Positions 1-9,685 of a DNA stretch of 64,000 bases are shown here, piece after piece. The position numbers were made by a program, and so were the translations under genes. The number at the start of each line of letters is the position of its first letter. Within the stretch, counting starts at the first letter, position 1. This DNA comes from Myxococcus xanthus. Its GTDB lineage: Bacteria > Myxococcota > Myxococcia > Myxococcales > Myxococcaceae. The stretch lies in NCBI RefSeq assembly GCF_900106535.1, contig NZ_FNOH01000002.1, forward strand, positions 744,001 through 808,000, given 5' to 3'. The notes beneath the pieces were generated by a model. It made no database searches. It had not been told where the DNA came from and was given only the letters and a program-made list of their open reading frames with translations.

Positions 1-74
1 GCGGGCTGTGGTAGACCCAGCCTGGCAAGGCGGGCCTGGGGGCCTGTCACATCACGAGAACGAGGGGACTTGAG

Positions 75-575
75 ATGGCGAAGATGCTGACGCGGGGCCT
101 GCTGTGCGCGGTGCTGGGTATGTCGCCGGTGGCCATGGCGCAGGACGCGGAGCCCGCCGCCGCGCAGGTGAAGGCGCCGGACGCGGACGCGGTGCGTGAC
201 ACCTGGAACTACTTCTACAAGGGCCAGGGCCAGGGCCCCGTGCTGGTGGAGGCCAAGGTCTGCACCGAGGTCGCCAAGGAAGGCCCCAACAAGTACGAGT
301 GCACCGCGGAAGTCGGCCCGGAAGGCATCAAGGCCGGCACCAGCGTGATGCTGTGGCAGGCCTATCTGGTGCCGCAGGGCGACTCCGTCGAGGACATCAT
401 GGTGCAGTCGAAGCAGGGCGCCGTCGTCCGTGAGACGAAGGACGTGAAGATCAAGGGCGAGGGCTGGCGCGCGCGGCAGTGGACGGGCCTGCGGCTGAAC
501 AAGCCTGGCACCTGGACGGTGTCGGTGCTGCGCGGGGACCAGGTGCTGAAGGAGATTCAGGTCAAGGTGCTCTGA
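75..575 (+). CDS. secreted hypothetical protein
   Basis: A 166-residue protein with a typical Sec signal peptide: basic start (MAKMLTRG), hydrophobic core, and an Ala-x-Ala-like site ending MAMAQ near residue 23. The mature part is compact and probably a beta-rich periplasmic domain; two Cys (in KVCTEV and YECTAEV) could form a disulfide. The ATG at 75 follows a purine-rich GAGGGGA stretch. I do not recognise the family and assign no function. It appears monocistronic, with a hairpin directly downstream. Confidence 0.75.
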   Translation: MAKMLTRGLLCAVLGMSPVAMAQDAEPAAAQVKAPDADAVRDTWNYFYKGQGQGPVLVEAKVCTEVAKEGPNKYECTAEVGPEGIKAGTSVMLWQAYLVPQGDSVEDIMVQSKQGAVVRETKDVKIKGEGWRARQWTGLRLNKPGTWTVSVLRGDQVLKEIQVKVL

Positions 576-896
576 TTCACCCCTGAAGCAGGTGGAAGCA
601 CCTCAGCGCCCGCCAGCGGCCCTCAGGCCACCTGGCGGGCGTTTGCGTTGGCGCACCCGGCACACACCTGCCTCCAAGGCCGGGCAGTCCGTCGTTTTTC
701 CCCTGACGTTCCCTGCCGGACAGGGAGTTTTTTCAGCGCGCCCGACATCCGCCTCTGCCCCGAGGGCAATGTTCCGTCCGTCTCCAGAGGGGAGCCGCCC
801 CGCCACGGCGTCTGGCAATGCCCTTGCACAAGAGGTTCTCCGGTTGAGGGGCAGGGGGTTGTCGGGGCTGGGGTTGGGGGAGAGACCGGGGCGGGG
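576..896. other. 321-bp intergenic stretch
   Basis: Apart from the hairpin at 606-644, no gene is supported here. Open frames in the stretch have no credible ribosome-binding site and read as low-complexity Gly/Arg/Pro. It presumably carries the promoter of the lipoprotein gene starting at 897, but no clear -35/-10 pair was seen. Confidence 0.5.
606..644 (+). terminator. hairpin downstream of the first gene
   Basis: A perfect 9-bp stem (607-615 with 633-641, CGCCCGCCA/TGGCGGGCG) has a loop that can fold a further GGCC/GGCC pair, and is followed by only three T. Position after the stop codon at 575 supports a transcription terminator. The short T tract makes it less than certain. Confidence 0.5.
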
Positions 897-2282
897 ATGG
901 TGGGGCGGCGGCGATGGGCAATCGGGGTGCTGGCGTTCGGGCTTCTCCTCGTGGGGTGCGGGGAGAGGGCGCACGCGGCAGCCCGCGCCCCGGGCTTGGA
1001 GGTGGCGGGGTCGGCTGCAGGTGAGGGCGAGGGGGTCCTGGCGTGGACGCGTCCGCTGGTGCTGGGGGACAGCGAAGCGCCACATGCCGTGGTGGCTCCC
1101 GACGGGGACGTCCTCGTCGCGGCGACCTACCGTGAGCCTCTGGACCTTGGGGGAGGCCCCCTGCCTTTCAACCACGTATCAAGAGCGCCTCACCTGCTGG
1201 TGGCGCGCTTCTCTTCGGAAGGCACCCTGCGCTGGGCGCATGGGCTGACACCGGAGGCAGACACCGCGCGCGCGCACGTGGGCGGGCTCACCGTGGATGG
1301 CGAAGGCAACGCGTGGCTGGGCGGCCTGTCCGCAGGCTTCGCGCAGGGCGCGGTGAAAATCCCGCCCGGAGCCTTCCTGGCCCGGCTGTCGCCTCAGGGC
1401 GCGCTGGAGCGCGTGCGGAACTTCGGCGGCACGGGTGCGCTCACCGTCAATGCGCTCGCGCCGGACGGCACTGGCGGCGTGGTGCTGGTGGGAGACTTCC
1501 AGGGCCAACGCGACTTCGGCGACGGCGTGAGGGAATCCCCACAGGGCCAGCGCTCCGCCTTCGCGGTGAGCCTGGACGCCAGCGGCCAGACGCGCTGGAG
1601 CCGCACCTGGGCCGCGGGGAGCGAAGGCCTGGTGACGGCCCGGGCCGTAGCGGTGGATGTCTTTGGCGGCGTGCACATCGCGGGGGCCTATGCGGGTTCC
1701 GTCTGCTTTGGCGGGCCGGCGCTCGTCACGGTGCGGCAGCGCACGCCTTTCGTGCTGAAGCTGTCTTCAGGCGGCGAACACGCCTGGAGCCGGGACTTGC
1801 GTGGCACCGAGGGCACCGCCAATGCCCTGGCGGTGGGCCCCGACCGCGTCTTCGTCGGTGGGAACTTCTCCGGGCGCTTCTACTTCCAGGGGAAGCCTCA
1901 TACCTCCAGCGGCTATCAGGGATTCGTGACTGTCTTTGATACCCATGGCAAGGAACGCTGGGCGCGCTCCTTCGCGGCCACCGCCACCGCGCTGGCCACG
2001 GATGATGCCGAGCAGCTCACCCTGGCGGGCTCGCATGATGGCGGGCTGGATTTGGGCGACGGCGACGTGCCCGCGGGCCTCTACGTGGCCCGGCTCCATC
2101 CGGAGGACGGCGCTTCGCTCTGGGTGCGCAGCTTCACCAGTCCAAGCCCCACCCTGGCGCGCACGGTGGCGGTGGATTCGAGCGGCTACACGGTCGCGGC
2201 GGGCGCGTTGGCGCGCTCGCTTCCAGAAGGCACGCCCTACCCTCGCCCTCGGGATGGATTCCTCCTACGACTGAGGCCCTGA
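897..2282 (+). CDS. beta-propeller-like lipoprotein
   Basis: A 461-residue exported lipoprotein. The ATG at 897 was chosen over upstream in-frame starts because it begins a lipoprotein signal (basic MVGRRRW, hydrophobic core, lipobox LLVGC). The mature part has repeated units of about 45 residues of the type 'DGxGGVVLVGDF-GxxDFGxG...FAVSLDASGQTRWSRTW', resembling SBBP/PQQ-type propeller blades common in myxobacterial surface lipoproteins. No catalytic residues are apparent. It is probably a surface-anchored scaffold; that role is inferred. Confidence 0.75.
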   Translation: MVGRRRWAIGVLAFGLLLVGCGERAHAAARAPGLEVAGSAAGEGEGVLAWTRPLVLGDSEAPHAVVAPDGDVLVAATYREPLDLGGGPLPFNHVSRAPHLLVARFSSEGTLRWAHGLTPEADTARAHVGGLTVDGEGNAWLGGLSAGFAQGAVKIPPGAFLARLSPQGALERVRNFGGTGALTVNALAPDGTGGVVLVGDFQGQRDFGDGVRESPQGQRSAFAVSLDASGQTRWSRTWAAGSEGLVTARAVAVDVFGGVHIAGAYAGSVCFGGPALVTVRQRTPFVLKLSSGGEHAWSRDLRGTEGTANALAVGPDRVFVGGNFSGRFYFQGKPHTSSGYQGFVTVFDTHGKERWARSFAATATALATDDAEQLTLAGSHDGGLDLGDGDVPAGLYVARLHPEDGASLWVRSFTSPSPTLARTVAVDSSGYTVAAGALARSLPEGTPYPRPRDGFLLRLRP

Positions 2283-2291
2283 GGGGGAGCC

Positions 2292-2312
2292 GGCGCGGAG
2301 CCCGCGCCTTCA
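2292..2312. terminator. weak hairpin between convergent genes
   Basis: A 7-bp perfect stem GGCGCGG/CCGCGCC (2292-2298 with 2302-2308) with a 3-nt loop lies 10 bases after the lipoprotein stop and between convergent genes. There is no T tract, so termination is only plausible. Confidence 0.35.
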
Positions 2313-2448
2313 GCACGTGAGCAGCACGGCCCTGCTGTCCACATTGAGGACCTGCGGCCCCGCGGGCAGCGCCTTCCTGACAGCCACGGTTCGCCCCGGC
2401 TGGGGCCACGCCCTCAGGCCCCAGCGAATCAAATACCGAAGACAGCGA

Positions 2449-3012
2449 TTAGAACAGCCGCAGCAGGGACAGCGAGACGTTCTTCGTGGCGGAGCGCACG
2501 CCGCCGAGGACGCACTGGGTCACCCCGGGCACGGACGACACGTCCAGCGTCTTGATGGCGAGCGCGTTCTCATACCGGCCGCTGGAGACCCGGCCCAGCA
2601 GCGTCACCATCGTCATCCCCACCGGCCGCACATCCACCCCATCGATGAACTCGATGACGCTCTGCGAGCCGTCATTCCAGGTCACGGTGTTCTGGGTGGG
2701 CACGCTCGCCATCAGACAGCTCGCCGCGCCATTCCCGGTGATGGTGAACGAACCAAAGGCAATCCCGGGGTTCGTCTCATCCAGACAGGACGAGAACTGC
2801 CCCGAGCCCGTCACACTCACCAGGCGGGCGAAGAGCGTGATGGCCGGCGCATAGTTCTGGCTCTGGTTTCCCTGCGTGCACTCGACCAGGCTGAACTCGG
2901 GTGGGGGAACCTGCGCGAACGCCGCCGAGGGAGCGACCGTGAACGCCAGCGCGGCAATACCACTCACGCAACTGGCAACAGCGAATGAGGACTTGAGAGA
3001 CAGACGCTTCAT
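2449..3012 (-). CDS. secreted hypothetical protein
   Basis: A 187-residue exported protein. The start at 3012 is set by a GGAGG Shine-Dalgarno sequence nine bases upstream and by a good Sec signal peptide (MKRLSLKSS..., cleavage near AFAQ at residue 34). Four or five Cys in the mature part (VECTQG, SSCLDE, ASCLMA, TQCVLG) suggest disulfides in the periplasm or outside the cell. The fold looks beta-rich. Many myxobacteria carry paralogues of such small secreted Cys proteins. No function can be assigned. Confidence 0.7.
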   Translation of the reverse strand: MKRLSLKSSFAVASCVSGIAALAFTVAPSAAFAQVPPPEFSLVECTQGNQSQNYAPAITLFARLVSVTGSGQFSSCLDETNPGIAFGSFTITGNGAASCLMASVPTQNTVTWNDGSQSVIEFIDGVDVRPVGMTMVTLLGRVSSGRYENALAIKTLDVSSVPGVTQCVLGGVRSATKNVSLSLLRLF

Positions 3013-3142
3013 GGCGACCTCCAACGCAGCGGGGGCCGCCAAGATTGAGAGGCAGTCGTCATGCAGCCATTGCCTTGGAGAGCCGGCGCCCGTCATGCGC
3101 GCGCCAGTCTCCCCGGCCGGCTCTCAGAAATGAAAGGCTGGC

Positions 3143-4093
3143 TCAGTTCGCGTGCAGCCACTCGCGCAGCTTGGTGGTGGTCAGCGCGATGGCGCCTCGC
3201 GCCGCCGGCGTCTGCGCCAGCGCGTTGAGCATGACGAAGTCGTGATGCGTCCCCAGGAAGCGGACCTGAGTGACGTTGACACCCGCCTCGGAGAGCTTCG
3301 CCGCGTAGGCCTCGCCCTCGTCACGCAGCACGTCGTTCTCGTCGGTGATGACCAGCGCGGGGGGCAAGCCGTTGAGCTGGTCCAGTGACGCCCGCAGCGG
3401 GGAAACATGTGGGTCCACGCGCTTGCCGGCCTCCGGAAGATAGGCATCCCAGAACCACTTCATCGCCTTGCGCGTCAGCCACGGCCCCTCCGCGAACTCC
3501 TGGTAGGAGCCGTTGTCGAAGTTGGCGTCGGTGACGGGATAGAAGAGCACCTGGAAGCGGATGGACGGCCCCCCGCGCTCCTTCGCGAGCATACTGACGA
3601 CGGTCGCCATGTTCCCTCCGACGCTGTCTCCCACCAGCGCCATGCGGCGGGCATCCACGTTGAATTCGTCCGGGTGCTCCGCCACGTACTTCGTCGCGGC
3701 ATAGGCCTCTTCGATGGCCACGGGGAACTTGTTCTCAGGCGAGCGGCCATAGTCCACGAACACCGCTGCGACATTCGCCCCCTTGACCAGCTCCCGCACC
3801 AGCCGCTCGTGCGTCCTGGCATCTCCCATCACCCAGCCCGCGCCGTGGACGAACATCAGCACCGGCAGGCGCTCCTTGCTCCCCTTCGGCCGGAAGAGCA
3901 GCGTCCGGACGGAGCCCCTGGGCCCCACGGGCAGCTTGCGCTCCTCCACGTCCGCGTCTGGCATGGGCACTGGAATCGACTGCGCCTCGAGGAGGACTTC
4001 CCGTGCCTGCTCTGGCGTCAGGGTGTACAGCGGCGGGCTGTTCGAGGCCGCCAGGTCCGAGACGAACTTCTGCGTGGAAGGGTCCAGGTTCAT
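3143..4093 (-). CDS. alpha/beta hydrolase, HSL-type esterase
   Basis: A 316-residue carboxylesterase of the hormone-sensitive-lipase (alpha/beta hydrolase 3) family. The oxyanion-hole motif FVHGAGWVMGD, nucleophile elbow VGDSVGGNMA, the acid region VITDENDVLRDEGEAYA and the terminal THHDF histidine are all present and in family order. The start at 4093 is preceded by AAGGAG and gives the usual family length. There is no signal peptide, so it is cytoplasmic, probably acting on short-chain esters. It is divergent from the MpaB-type gene at 4260. Confidence 0.9.
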   Translation of the reverse strand: MNLDPSTQKFVSDLAASNSPPLYTLTPEQAREVLLEAQSIPVPMPDADVEERKLPVGPRGSVRTLLFRPKGSKERLPVLMFVHGAGWVMGDARTHERLVRELVKGANVAAVFVDYGRSPENKFPVAIEEAYAATKYVAEHPDEFNVDARRMALVGDSVGGNMATVVSMLAKERGGPSIRFQVLFYPVTDANFDNGSYQEFAEGPWLTRKAMKWFWDAYLPEAGKRVDPHVSPLRASLDQLNGLPPALVITDENDVLRDEGEAYAAKLSEAGVNVTQVRFLGTHHDFVMLNALAQTPAARGAIALTTTKLREWLHAN

Positions 4094-4259
4094 GCGCGCT
4101 GCTCCTTGGTCCGGCGCCCGGGACGGACGCCGCCGGAAAGGTGCCAACCCGGGCGCGAGCGTCAGCAACCATGCGGGCAAGGACCCGACGCGGCGCCAGC
4201 GGGCGCGGCAGGCCCTGTCTGGGCTAGACTCCGCGTTCGCATTCACAGAGGAGCGATGG

Positions 4260-5183
4260 ATGAACCGCTTCGCGCTGCGCGACCTCACGGACCGCCTCGA
4301 CGCCCAGACCCAACACGAAGACATCGTCCGCATCCTCGCCACCCGGGAGTTCCCCTGGGACGTCGAACAGGCGCTCAGCTTCGCGCTGTTCCGCACCTAC
4401 GCGGTGCCCAGCATCGGCGTCCTCCTGCACGACACGGACGAGTTCACCCAGCGCACCCAGAAGCGCTACGACGACACCGTGCTCATCCTGGACACCATCC
4501 TGGAGCACGGCATGGCCAGCCAGGAAGGCCGGAGCGCCTTCCGGCGCATGAATCAGATGCACGGCGCCTATGACATCTCCAACGATGACATGCGCTACGT
4601 GCTCTCCACCTTCGTGGTGATGCCGGTGCGCTGGATTGCGGACTTCGGCTGGCGGCCCTTCACGCCGCATGAAGTGACGGGCTGGACGAACTACTACCGC
4701 GCCGTCGGCCGCCACATGGGCATCCAGGACATCCCGGAGACCTACGAGGCCTTCACCTCGCTCATGGATGGCTACGAAGCCACGCACTTCGCCTTCGACG
4801 CGCGCAGCAAGGCCGTCGCGGACGCCACCCTGGAGCTGCTCACCACCTTCCCGCCGACGAACCTCGCGCCCAAGCGGCTGGTCACCCTCTTCGCGCGCAC
4901 GCTGATGGAGGACGCCCTGCTGGACGCGTTCCACTACCCCCACCCGTCCAGCCTCAGCCGCAAGGTGTTCCGTCTGGCGCTCAAGGCGCGCGGCACGTTC
5001 GTCCGCTACGCCCTGTCTCCAAAGAAGGAGCCCGCCTACGCCCGGCAGCGCGCGAACATCCGCAGCTACCCGGATGGCTACGCCGTCGAATCCTTGGGAA
5101 CCTTCCCCAGGACATGTCCCGTGAAGCATGGCGCCGCGGCGGAGGGCTCACCTCAGCGCGCGCCATCCAAGGGCGGCCCCTGA
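4260..5183 (+). CDS. oxygenase MpaB family protein (DUF2236)
   Basis: A 307-residue protein of the MpaB/latex-clearing-like family (DUF2236). It shows family signatures such as the Q-RMNQMHGAYDISNDD block around residue 95 and the MGIQDIPETYEAF block near residue 160. Family members include haem oxygenases that cleave polyisoprenoids, and a polyketide-processing enzyme; the substrate here is unknown. The ATG at 4260 follows GAGGAGCG. It is all alpha-helical in appearance with no signal peptide. It is single and divergent from the esterase. Confidence 0.8.
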   Translation: MNRFALRDLTDRLDAQTQHEDIVRILATREFPWDVEQALSFALFRTYAVPSIGVLLHDTDEFTQRTQKRYDDTVLILDTILEHGMASQEGRSAFRRMNQMHGAYDISNDDMRYVLSTFVVMPVRWIADFGWRPFTPHEVTGWTNYYRAVGRHMGIQDIPETYEAFTSLMDGYEATHFAFDARSKAVADATLELLTTFPPTNLAPKRLVTLFARTLMEDALLDAFHYPHPSSLSRKVFRLALKARGTFVRYALSPKKEPAYARQRANIRSYPDGYAVESLGTFPRTCPVKHGAAAEGSPQRAPSKGGP

Positions 5184-5382
5184 AGCACCCGGCGTCCACA
5201 AGGGCAGCCGCCAAACCAGCCTGCCTGACTTCTTCCAACGCCTGCGGCCACCCTCGCACACAAGCCGCAGACTGGCGCTCTTGTGTGAGGAAAAGCGCGC
5301 ACAGGAAACTTTCGCCCACATACCCCGACAATCATTTCAAGAAACACATCGCGGGGCCGCGAAGGCCCACGGGGGAAACGCC

Positions 5383-5772
5383 ATGTTCAAGGTCAAGCAG
5401 AACCACACGTTCCAGAATCCGATGCGGCAGCAGATCGACCAGACCACGCAGGGCAAGCAGAGCGACTACGCCCACGCGGTCGGCGGCGTGAACCAGATTC
5501 TCGACCGGCACAACATCGGCATCTCTTCGCGCTCCCAGGCCAGCGTCATCGACAACGTGAAGAAGGTGGAGACGGGGGAACGCAGCGAGGTCAACGCCCA
5601 CCAGCGCGAGGCCCTGAACTTCGGCCGGGACGCCTTCGAAAGCGCCAAGAAGGGCAACTACAAACAGGCGGGCGTGGAGGCTTTCGGCTCCACCGTCAAT
5701 GGGCTGGCCTCGATGTTCAAGTCCATCTACACGGAGACGCCCAGCGAGAAGCAGGGCATCGCTCCCCACTGA
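5383..5772 (+). CDS. small hydrophilic hypothetical protein
   Basis: A 129-residue protein beginning MFKVKQNHTFQN; the ATG at 5383 follows GGGGGAAA. It is polar, rich in Gln, Asn, Lys and Ser, without signal peptide or membrane segment. It is probably helical with a C-terminal amphipathic stretch (VNGLASMFKSIYTE). No recognised domain. Lower G+C in the 5300-5400 leader sets it apart from its neighbours. It appears to be a single gene. Confidence 0.65.
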   Translation: MFKVKQNHTFQNPMRQQIDQTTQGKQSDYAHAVGGVNQILDRHNIGISSRSQASVIDNVKKVETGERSEVNAHQREALNFGRDAFESAKKGNYKQAGVEAFGSTVNGLASMFKSIYTETPSEKQGIAPH

Positions 5773-5963
5773 GGTGACGCGCCCCGTGAAGCCCCTACGC
5801 CCCGTGCTCGGGACTGGGGGCTTCACAGTCAGGTGATGAGCGCCCGGCGAATCGCGGCGCCATCCGATTGACACACCACGGTGTCACCGACACGGTCCTT
5901 CCTTCACCTTTCCGGATGCGCGCACCCGCGAGCCCGCCCGGCCCGGACTTCCTGAAGGAAGAC

Positions 5964-7106
5964 ATGCGGACTCGACGCCAATTCCTTTCCGCCGCCGCCA
6001 CCGGGGCCGCCGCGTTCGCCGCCGCGCCCCTGCTCGCCTGCGCCGCGGGCGAAGGCACGGTGATGCCGACGAAGGGCAAGCACGCCACCCGGTCCGTTCC
6101 CACCAACGCGCCGGGCAACAAGTTCCGGCCCACCACCCGCATTGGCCTGGGCGGCGTGGCCATTGGCAATGGCTTCGCGTCCACCAGCGACGCGCAGGCG
6201 CAGGCCACCCTGGAGGCCGCCTGGGCCGCCGGCGTGCGCTACTTCGACACGTCGCCCTGGTACGGCCTGGGCCTGAGTGAACGCCGCTTCGGCCGCTTCC
6301 TGCACACCCGCGACGCGAACGAGTACGTGCTGTCCACGAAGGTGGGCCGCATCCTCACCGCCGCGGACGCGCCGCCGCCGAAGCTGCTGTGGAGCGACGC
6401 CTCCCCCTTCAACTACCAATACGACTATTCGGCCGCCGGGGTGCGCCGCTCCGTCGAGGACAGCCTGCAGCGGCTCGGCGTGTCGCGCATCGACATCGTG
6501 TTCATCCACGACCTGTCGCCGGACAACCAGGACATGGGCGACAAGTGGACGGAGTACTTCGACCAGGCCATCAAGGGCGCCATCCCCGAGCTGACGAAGA
6601 TGCGCGAGGAAGGCCTCATCAAGGCCTGGGGCTTCGGCGTCAACCGAGCGGAGCCCGCGCTGCGCGCCCTCGAGGTCAGCGACCCGGACATCTTCCTGCT
6701 GGCCACGCAGTACTCGCTGACGAACCACGAGGAGGCCCTGAGCAAGACGTTCCCCGCGCTGGAGAAGCGCGGCATCTCCGTGGTGGTGGGCTCGCCGCTC
6801 GACGCCGGCTACCTCGCCGGACGCAACCGCTACCTCTACGACGGCACCATTCCGCCCGGCGTGCAGGAGAAGCGCGCCCGCATGAGCGCGATTGCCGCGA
6901 AGCACGGCATCGACCTGCGCACGGCCGCGCTCCAGTTCGCCGCCGCGCCTTCCGTCGTCTCCTCCGTCATTCCTGGAGCGCGCACGCCCGAACAGGTGAA
7001 GGCGAACGTGCAGTCCATGACGGTCGCGATTCCAGACGCCTTCTGGGAGGCACTGAAGAAGGAAGGGTTGATTGCGCGGGACGCGCCCATCCCCTCCAAG
7101 GCCTGA
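5964..7106 (+). CDS. Tat-exported aldo/keto reductase
   Basis: A 380-residue aldo/keto reductase with an N-terminal twin-arginine signal (MRTRRQFLSAAATG) followed by a lipobox-like LLAC. It is therefore probably exported folded with its cofactor and perhaps lipid-anchored. The AKR barrel starts near residue 55 (RIGLGGVAIGNGF), with the catalytic Asp/Tyr region YFDTSPWYGLG and later WGFGVNR. It resembles the D-threo-aldose 1-dehydrogenase/pyridoxal reductase-like branch. The start was placed at 5964 because of AAGGAAG upstream and the Tat motif. The substrate is unknown. Confidence 0.85.
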   Translation: MRTRRQFLSAAATGAAAFAAAPLLACAAGEGTVMPTKGKHATRSVPTNAPGNKFRPTTRIGLGGVAIGNGFASTSDAQAQATLEAAWAAGVRYFDTSPWYGLGLSERRFGRFLHTRDANEYVLSTKVGRILTAADAPPPKLLWSDASPFNYQYDYSAAGVRRSVEDSLQRLGVSRIDIVFIHDLSPDNQDMGDKWTEYFDQAIKGAIPELTKMREEGLIKAWGFGVNRAEPALRALEVSDPDIFLLATQYSLTNHEEALSKTFPALEKRGISVVVGSPLDAGYLAGRNRYLYDGTIPPGVQEKRARMSAIAAKHGIDLRTAALQFAAAPSVVSSVIPGARTPEQVKANVQSMTVAIPDAFWEALKKEGLIARDAPIPSKA

Positions 7107-7179
7107 CCACCGTCACCTCCGGGCCTGGGTTCATTGCCGGGTGAGCTGTTTTTGCTAGGCTTACCCGCGCGAGGTGGAC

Positions 7180-9627
7180 ATGGCCCGTATCGCCGACGGA
7201 GTGGGGGACATCGCGAGCGACTTCAAGTTCGCGGTGCGGATGCTCCGGAAGGACCCGGTCTTCACGCTGGTGGCCGTGCTGTGTCTGGCATTTGGGATTG
7301 GCGCCAACGCGGCCATCTTCAGCGTGGTGGATGCGGTGCTGCTCCGCCCGCTGCCCTACCACGAGCCAGGGCAGCTCGTTCGCCTCTTCGAGACGACACC
7401 AGCGCGGGACCCGACGTGGCTGGGCTCGGTGTCATGGCCCAATTACCAGGACTGGTCCACCCAGCTCCCCTCGCTGGAAGGCGTGGCCGCCTACGAGTTC
7501 CAGGGCCGCAACCTGATGACGCCCGAGGGCGCGGAGCGGGTGAGCGTGGTAGCGGCCACGGCCAACCTCTTCCAGCTCCTGGGCACTTCGCCCAAGCTGG
7601 GCCCCGGCTTCGCGCCCGGAGATGACCAGCCCGGGGCCGCGCCCGTCGTCGTCATCGGAGAGGGCCTGTGGCAACGCCGCTTCGGAGCCGACCCGGGCCT
7701 CGTCGGACGCACGCTGACGCTGGACGGACAGCCGCACACCGTGGTGGGCATCCTGCCCACGGCGGTGGGCTTTCCCGCGGGGGCCCGGATGGAGGTCTTC
7801 ATCCCCTTCGTCCCCTCCGCTGACCGGGTGGACAACCGGGGCTCGCACTTCCTGAGTGTCCTCGGTCGGCTGCGCCCGGGGGTCCCGCCCCAGACGCTCG
7901 CCGCGGAGCTGAAGGAAGTGGCGCGCCGCATCGAGGAAGCGCACCCCGCGCAGCAAGCCGGGCGGAGCGCCGCGGCGGTGTCCCTGGCGGAGACGGTGAC
8001 GGGCAACGTGCGGCCCACGCTGCTGCTCCTGCAGGGCGCGGTGCTGCTGGTGCTGCTCATCGCATGCGCCAACGTGGCCAACCTGCTGCTCGCCCGGACC
8101 GCCACGCGGCAGCAGGAGATTGCCGTCCGCTTCGCACTGGGCGCGAGCCGGGGCCACATCGTGAGGCAGCTCCTGGTGGAGAGCCTGCTGCTGTCGCTGC
8201 TGGGCGCGCTGCTGGGCGTGCTCCTGGGCGCCTGGGGTGTGAACACCATGGGCAACCTGGTCCGGGCGTCCTTCCCACTCACCGGGGACCTTCCCCTCAA
8301 TGGGCGGGTCCTCGGCTTCCTCCTGCTGATATCCGTGGGAAGCGCGCTCACCTTCGGCCTGACACCGGCGCTCCAGGCCACGCGCACGCCGCTGCGCGCC
8401 AGCCTCGCCGAGCCAGGGGCCAAGCAGTCTCCGTCGCGCGCGCACCACTACTTTCGCGGCGCGCTCGTCGTGACGGAGGTGGCCCTGTCGTTGGTGCTGC
8501 TCGTCGGAGCGGGGCTGCTGCTGCGAGGCTTCGTGACGTTGCTGGGCACCGAGCCCGGGCTGGAGCCGCGCCACGTCCTCACCGCCCACCTGCCCATCAC
8601 CCCGAACCAGTACCCCCGGGAGGAGGTCGTCGAGCGCCTCTTCCAGCCCATCCTGGAGAAGGCCCGGACGCTCCCGGGCGTGGAGTCCGCGGCGCTCATC
8701 TCCCTCCTACCCATCCAGACGGCGTGGACCAGCGGGGACTACGCCGTGGAGGGAGAGCTGCCGGCGGAGCCAGGCAAGACGCTGTTCGCGGAGTTCAGGA
8801 CGACCAGCCCGGACCTGTTCAAGTCGCTGGGGATACCGTTGCTGGCCGGCCGCGACTTCACCGAGGACGACGGCCGGAGCGCCGAGCAGGTCGTCATCGT
8901 CAACCAGGCCCTCGCCCGCCGGCACTTCGCGGGAAGCGAGGCCGTGGGACGCCGGCTGCTCATCGGGGGCCAGCCCGTGGAAATCATCGGCGTGGTGGGA
9001 GACGTGCGGCAGGCGGGCCTGGACCAGCAGCCCCTCCCCGAGGTCCACCTCCCCTACAACCATCCGCGCTCCACGCTCTGGTACTTCCAAGCGGTGACGC
9101 TGGTGCTCAAGACACGCACGGCGCCCGCTAGCGTGGCGGCCACGCTGCGCGGCGCGGTGCGCGCCGTGGACTCCGAGCAGCCGCTCTACAACATCATGAC
9201 CATGGAGGAGATCATCCAGCAGTCCGTGGCGGGGCGGCGCCTCAGCCTCACGCTCCTGGGCGCGTTCGCGCTCATCGCCCTGGTGCTGGCCACCGCGGGC
9301 CTCTACGGCGTCATCTCCTACCTCGTCTCGCAACGCACCCAGGAGATTGGCATCCGCATGGCGCTTGGGGCGCCTCCGGGCCGGGTGGTGCGGCTGGTCA
9401 TGGACCAGGGCATGAAGATGGCGGGATTGGGAATCGGCGTGGGGCTCGTCGCCGCCTTCGGACTGTCCCGCTACATGGAAAGCCTGCTGTACGGCGTCAG
9501 CGGGACGGACCCACTGACCTTCGGCGTGTTCGCCGTGTTGCTGGGCGGCGTGGCGCTGCTGGCCACCTGGCTGCCCGCGCGCCGCGCCTCCCGCGTGGAC
9601 CCCATCATCGCCATCCAGAAGCGATGA
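7180..9627 (+). CDS. double FtsX/MacB-type ABC permease (ADOP family)
   Basis: An 815-residue permease with two MacB-PCD/FtsX modules. An N-terminal helix ([20 protein letters not shown]) precedes a periplasmic domain, three helices around residues 280-390, a second helix-periplasmic module from about 425, and three C-terminal helices. This is the layout of the duplicated 'ADOP' permeases of Acidobacteria and Myxococcota, likely moving lipids or lipoproteins, or mechanotransmitting. No ABC ATPase gene is adjacent, so it is an orphan. The ATG at 7180 is preferred because GAGG lies 5 bases upstream; a GTG at 7174 is the alternative. Confidence 0.85.
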   Translation: MARIADGVGDIASDFKFAVRMLRKDPVFTLVAVLCLAFGIGANAAIFSVVDAVLLRPLPYHEPGQLVRLFETTPARDPTWLGSVSWPNYQDWSTQLPSLEGVAAYEFQGRNLMTPEGAERVSVVAATANLFQLLGTSPKLGPGFAPGDDQPGAAPVVVIGEGLWQRRFGADPGLVGRTLTLDGQPHTVVGILPTAVGFPAGARMEVFIPFVPSADRVDNRGSHFLSVLGRLRPGVPPQTLAAELKEVARRIEEAHPAQQAGRSAAAVSLAETVTGNVRPTLLLLQGAVLLVLLIACANVANLLLARTATRQQEIAVRFALGASRGHIVRQLLVESLLLSLLGALLGVLLGAWGVNTMGNLVRASFPLTGDLPLNGRVLGFLLLISVGSALTFGLTPALQATRTPLRASLAEPGAKQSPSRAHHYFRGALVVTEVALSLVLLVGAGLLLRGFVTLLGTEPGLEPRHVLTAHLPITPNQYPREEVVERLFQPILEKARTLPGVESAALISLLPIQTAWTSGDYAVEGELPAEPGKTLFAEFRTTSPDLFKSLGIPLLAGRDFTEDDGRSAEQVVIVNQALARRHFAGSEAVGRRLLIGGQPVEIIGVVGDVRQAGLDQQPLPEVHLPYNHPRSTLWYFQAVTLVLKTRTAPASVAATLRGAVRAVDSEQPLYNIMTMEEIIQQSVAGRRLSLTLLGAFALIALVLATAGLYGVISYLVSQRTQEIGIRMALGAPPGRVVRLVMDQGMKMAGLGIGVGLVAAFGLSRYMESLLYGVSGTDPLTFGVFAVLLGGVALLATWLPARRASRVDPIIAIQKR

Positions 9628-9635
9628 CGGGGCGC

Positions 9636-9672
9636 TGTCCCTCGCGCCCGGGGTCTCCAGGAGCGAGGGACA
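9636..9672. terminator. hairpin between convergent genes
   Basis: A perfect 10-bp inverted repeat TGTCCCTCGC/GCGAGGGACA (9636-9645 with 9663-9672) with a 17-nt loop occupies the short gap between the permease stop and the stop of the convergent radical SAM gene. It probably acts as a bidirectional terminator. No T tract. Confidence 0.5.
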
Positions 9673-9685
9673 CGGACGTCCGGCC

